This document shows positions 61,099 through 64,000 of a DNA stretch of 64,000 nucleotides, one piece after another. The stretch is from Bacteroidia bacterium. Its GTDB lineage: Bacteria; Bacteroidota; Bacteroidia; Palsa-965. The position numbers were made by a program, and so were the translations under genes. The notes under the pieces are model-generated. The model ran no database searches, was not told where the DNA came from, and saw nothing but the letters and a program-made list of their open reading frames with translations. Each line of letters begins with the position of its first letter. Position 1 is the stretch's first letter. The stretch lies in contig JALONL010000007.1 of assembly GCA_025454955.1 (NCBI GenBank), positions 5,001-69,000 of the forward strand, written 5' to 3'.

Positions 61099-62786
61099 TG
61101 TTAATGCTTTTTTTGCTTGCCACACACCCGGTCTTTGCCCAAACCGATACGGCGCAGGATTGCAAACTTTTACTGGTGTATGATACACCCCAAAAAGCAC
61201 CTCATCTGAGTTTTATTGAAGAAAGTTTGCGTGTGCTTGTGTATTCGGGAGGCGAACAGAAGCAGGTATTTTGTAATGTAAGCAATATGAATTCCATGCA
61301 GGAAAACCTGAAAAACGAAGCGGACCTTACCATGTTTATAAAATTCGTAAATCCGCAAACCTCATTATATACTCCTCCCACACAAGCACGGCAGGAGCGC
61401 GACCTGAATACCACAAATCTGCTTACCGGTTTCGGCCAACTGATGAAAGTAACCGTAACACCGTCTGAAGGTGGATTGCTTTACACTTTTCAGTTATATA
61501 AAGTACTAAGTCCGCCCGGCGAAATTCCTGTACTGGAGCCTTATGGAAGTGCCGATCAGTTAATCAATCCGGCCGATAAACTGGCACCCCAACAGCTCAT
61601 GCGCAGTATAAAGAACGTATGCCGTGTTTCCAATGCACCACCTTCAGTGAGGCTGATTTCCGTAAATGGAATAAAACAAACAGACTTTTACTCTATTGCA
61701 GTGGATGATACATTACTTATTGAACCGGAAATAAATGATGCCGATTCGCCGCCGGAGAATATGATGTGCCGATGGTTTTGCAAACCGCTCTACAATTCAA
61801 TTCCATTAAAATTTACAGTTGTATCGCCCACATTTCTGTCGTTTACCTCCGACAGTGGCACATATCTGATCTGGACAAAAGTAAATGACCGTATCAATGA
61901 AGTGAATTCAGATACGCTGAAAATTGTTTTTGTTCACAGGCCCGAAATTATTTCTTCGCCGGATTCGCCGAAGAAAAAAGACAAATACGAATCAAAAACG
62001 ATCTATCAGAGTTATCTGCATTTCGGATCCGAAGAGCCGATTGTGGTGGATCAGAAATATTATAAACTGCAATTGCGCCGTCGTGCAAAAGACATCAGAT
62101 TTGGTTTTGAAGCCCGCTGGATGCCTGATGGCGAAGAAAAAGACAGACTCAATCAGGCATTCAGGATAACAAACCACGGTGAGTACTACCTGATCGATCA
62201 TCAGGCAAAAACTAAAAATGCCGGCAGCTATCGTTTTTTTGTCACTGCTTACGACAGGGGCATTGCATCCGGCCCAGGTGTATTTACTGCCCGATATTAT
62301 AAAGCCTGGCCGGTTTACTTCACCGTTGGCACTGCACAGAACCGGGTGTTCAACTATAAACCGGCAAGCCTTTACCACCTAACGTTAGGATTTGGCGCAT
62401 ACATGAAGCACCGGATAATTTTTGATTTCACCGCCGAAGTACCAATGACTGACTCGGCCGATATTCAACGAGCGCATACATATCCCCGAAACTGGAGAGC
62501 CGGAATTATTTATGAGCTTTTCGGGAAACATAAAAGTTTATTCGCGGGACCTGAACTTGATTTTTTGTATTTATACTATCCGTGGAATAGCAGGCAGGGC
62601 TATTTCGGTTGTGCTATCGGTCTTCATTTGAGGGCAAGGTACCTTGCCAAACACTGGTCACTATATTTCAGACCGCAGATGGGGTACCTTAAAGATTTTC
62701 CTCAAGAAAAAAATCACACATTCTATTGGAGTACACAATTCGGCTTCGCATTCCAACCTGTTGTTAAAGGCAAAACATACCGGTAA
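61080..62786 (+). CDS. exported protein with Ig-like region and C-terminal outer-membrane barrel
   Basis: A 568-residue protein. The signal peptide (RLIMLMLFLLATHPVFAQ) is followed by an N-terminal region with YDTPQKAPHLSF, then an Ig/PKD-like region (about 190-300: DDTLLIEPEINDADSPPENM, FTSDSGTYLIW). The part with AGSYRFFVTAYDRGIASGPG is shared with the next gene. The last about 150 residues look like an outer-membrane barrel (PASLYHLTLGFGAYMKHRII, GPELDFLYLYYPW, ending FGFAFQPVVKGKTYR). It lies in the TIR operon, overlapping the upstream gene by 19 bp and 1 bp before the next. Function is unknown. Confidence 0.8.
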   Translation: MVMRLIMLMLFLLATHPVFAQTDTAQDCKLLLVYDTPQKAPHLSFIEESLRVLVYSGGEQKQVFCNVSNMNSMQENLKNEADLTMFIKFVNPQTSLYTPPTQARQERDLNTTNLLTGFGQLMKVTVTPSEGGLLYTFQLYKVLSPPGEIPVLEPYGSADQLINPADKLAPQQLMRSIKNVCRVSNAPPSVRLISVNGIKQTDFYSIAVDDTLLIEPEINDADSPPENMMCRWFCKPLYNSIPLKFTVVSPTFLSFTSDSGTYLIWTKVNDRINEVNSDTLKIVFVHRPEIISSPDSPKKKDKYESKTIYQSYLHFGSEEPIVVDQKYYKLQLRRRAKDIRFGFEARWMPDGEEKDRLNQAFRITNHGEYYLIDHQAKTKNAGSYRFFVTAYDRGIASGPGVFTARYYKAWPVYFTVGTAQNRVFNYKPASLYHLTLGFGAYMKHRIIFDFTAEVPMTDSADIQRAHTYPRNWRAGIIYELFGKHKSLFAGPELDFLYLYYPWNSRQGYFGCAIGLHLRARYLAKHWSLYFRPQMGYLKDFPQEKNHTFYWSTQFGFAFQPVVKGKTYR

Positions 62787-62787
62787 A

Positions 62788-64000
62788 ATGAAACGTATTT
62801 ACATTTTTATCGTGCTGCCACTTTTCATTTTCTTCATGCACCATGAGAAACTGAAAGCCCAACCCGCTTTCCCCGCCCAACAACTCCTCTACGCCATAGA
62901 ATCGCCCGACAGTGTAATGATGCACAACGGCTACATCAGATCGTGCCTCGAAGGAATGACTTATCGCGATCAGCAAACGCTTCCGCTATTCTCGAAACTC
63001 ACCTGCCTGAACGATTTAAAAGACATCATCGACCTTGAAAGCAAGATATACAGCTTTGCACGATTTTTCGATCCCAATAACAGCGCTGCTTTCCAGCATT
63101 CACCAGCCAGAATGAAGCGCGATTCTTTACTGGCCGGACTTTTAACTACCAATGATGCTTTTCTGCTTGTAAAAATCAGGCGCAACGAATCGGGCAATTA
63201 CATCTACAATTTCAGTTATACCGAAGACCGGCTGAATAATGTGGACGTAAACCCTGAACTGCAAATAGACAGCTATGATGCTATACTCGCAAATCCTGTT
63301 CGTGATATAGAGAAATTGAGAATTGCACTCTATAATGTATGCCGAAAGGCTAACCGGAGTCCGCAACACAGCATTATCTCAAATGCAGTGTTGACCCGCA
63401 ATGCACTTTGGCTGGCCGCCGGTGATACTCTTAAAATAAGTGCTTTAATAAACGACGATGATTCAGAATATTTCAGGTATGAATGGACTGTAAAATCTGC
63501 ACGAAAACAAATTGCCTGCGACACCGGAAAAAGCATACAACTACTGCGTCTTAATGATACCGGACTTTATCATATACAACTTCGCATCAGCGACGGCATC
63601 ACCAGTTCGGCTACCGAAACTATGCGGGTGACTGTGGTTTTTCGTCCGCAGATTAGCCGAATAATACCTATAGACAGATTCATCCCCACACCGCTCAACA
63701 TGTACTACCAGCCACATTTTACCATGAACGAATACAAAGTGGTAAGGCAGAAAAGCCAGCGTATGTACATGCAAAACTTCCCTGCCGATAAACCAAATTT
63801 TACTTTTTTCGACGAAAAAAACCAAAATGCTGCCAATGATACTGTGTTTCAAAATCAGTTCAGCGTTAAGGCCCGCAAGGAGTATTATGAAATTGTTTAC
63901 CGGCAGAGAGAAAAAGAGGCCGGGTTTTACCGGTTTGCGGTAACTGTAACCGAGCATGGATTAACATCAGCACCCGGCACATTTACATTTCAATTCAGGA
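62788..64000 (+). CDS. partial: exported paralogue of the 61080 protein (3' end beyond the window)
   Basis: Open from an ATG at 62788 to the window edge (404 codons seen), 1 bp after the preceding stop. It starts with a signal peptide (MKRIYIFIVLPLFIFF, cleavage near LKAQP). Residues from about 210 parallel the neighbour: AGDTLKISALINDDDSEYF, LLRLNDTGLYHIQLRISDG, VVFRPQISR and later EAGFYRFAVTVTEHGLTSAP. If the similarity continues, an outer-membrane barrel would follow beyond the edge. It belongs to the TIR operon. Confidence 0.75.
   Translation, partial: MKRIYIFIVLPLFIFFMHHEKLKAQPAFPAQQLLYAIESPDSVMMHNGYIRSCLEGMTYRDQQTLPLFSKLTCLNDLKDIIDLESKIYSFARFFDPNNSAAFQHSPARMKRDSLLAGLLTTNDAFLLVKIRRNESGNYIYNFSYTEDRLNNVDVNPELQIDSYDAILANPVRDIEKLRIALYNVCRKANRSPQHSIISNAVLTRNALWLAAGDTLKISALINDDDSEYFRYEWTVKSARKQIACDTGKSIQLLRLNDTGLYHIQLRISDGITSSATETMRVTVVFRPQISRIIPIDRFIPTPLNMYYQPHFTMNEYKVVRQKSQRMYMQNFPADKPNFTFFDEKNQNAANDTVFQNQFSVKARKEYYEIVYRQREKEAGFYRFAVTVTEHGLTSAPGTFTFQFR

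Overview
The window is chromosomal DNA of a member of the Bacteroidota. Several signs agree. There is a GldM protein of the gliding/type IX secretion (T9SS) machinery. Six large exported proteins end in T9SS sorting domains, five of type A and one gliding-motility-associated (CHU_C, type B). There are TonB-dependent receptors, and many promoters carry the Bacteroidota -7 box TAnnTTTG instead of TATAAT. I cannot name the genus. I see no rRNA, tRNA, CRISPR array, prophage or transposase.

Layout. 0-16 kb holds an SDR oxidoreductase, a small outer-membrane protein, and a run of cell-surface T9SS cargo: a peptidoglycan amidase with a CUB domain, a 1609-residue adhesin-like protein, a YCF48/BNR-repeat protein and a choice-of-anchor/PKD protein. 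A lone gldM lies among them. 16-26 kb is mostly housekeeping: divergent nfu/nadB, a KamA-type radical SAM operon, two Crp/Fnr regulators, a cation/proton antiporter, a ClC channel and an NAD-dependent reductase. 26-41 kb has a TPR-SpoIIE phosphatase, a likely metal operon (small Cys-rich protein, TonB receptor, HMA protein), a GIY-YIG nuclease embedded in repeats, an ABC-F ATPase, a secreted M43 metalloprotease, a rhomboid protease between two related small membrane proteins, and a haem/iron-type TonB receptor. 41-49 kb is rich in non-coding structure (two related terminator-ended RNA-like units, a 20-bp tandem repeat, two nested palindromes) around a TerB-DnaJ protein, a 1154-residue TPR/YwqK-repeat protein and a TetR regulator. 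49-64 kb contains htpG, an AT-rich 932-residue protein with an OTU-like C-terminus, a 1886-residue T9SS protein with a duplicated beta-helix, and a TIR-domain operon that runs off the window end.

The strongest candidates for undescribed biology are: (1) the TIR / outer-membrane-barrel / secreted-protein operon at 59.9-64 kb, which looks like an envelope-spanning TIR system; (2) the 932-residue protein at 51.0-53.8 kb, with a duplicated module and a candidate Cys-His-Asp centre; (3) the paired RNA-like units at 41.5-41.8 kb; and (4) the repeat families at 31.5-32.5, 43.3 and 48.8 kb, including one whose short palindromic core occurs in both orientations and supplies the stop codon of a GIY-YIG nuclease gene. 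Many -7 boxes end only 4-8 nt before the ATG, so leaderless or nearly leaderless mRNAs seem common here.
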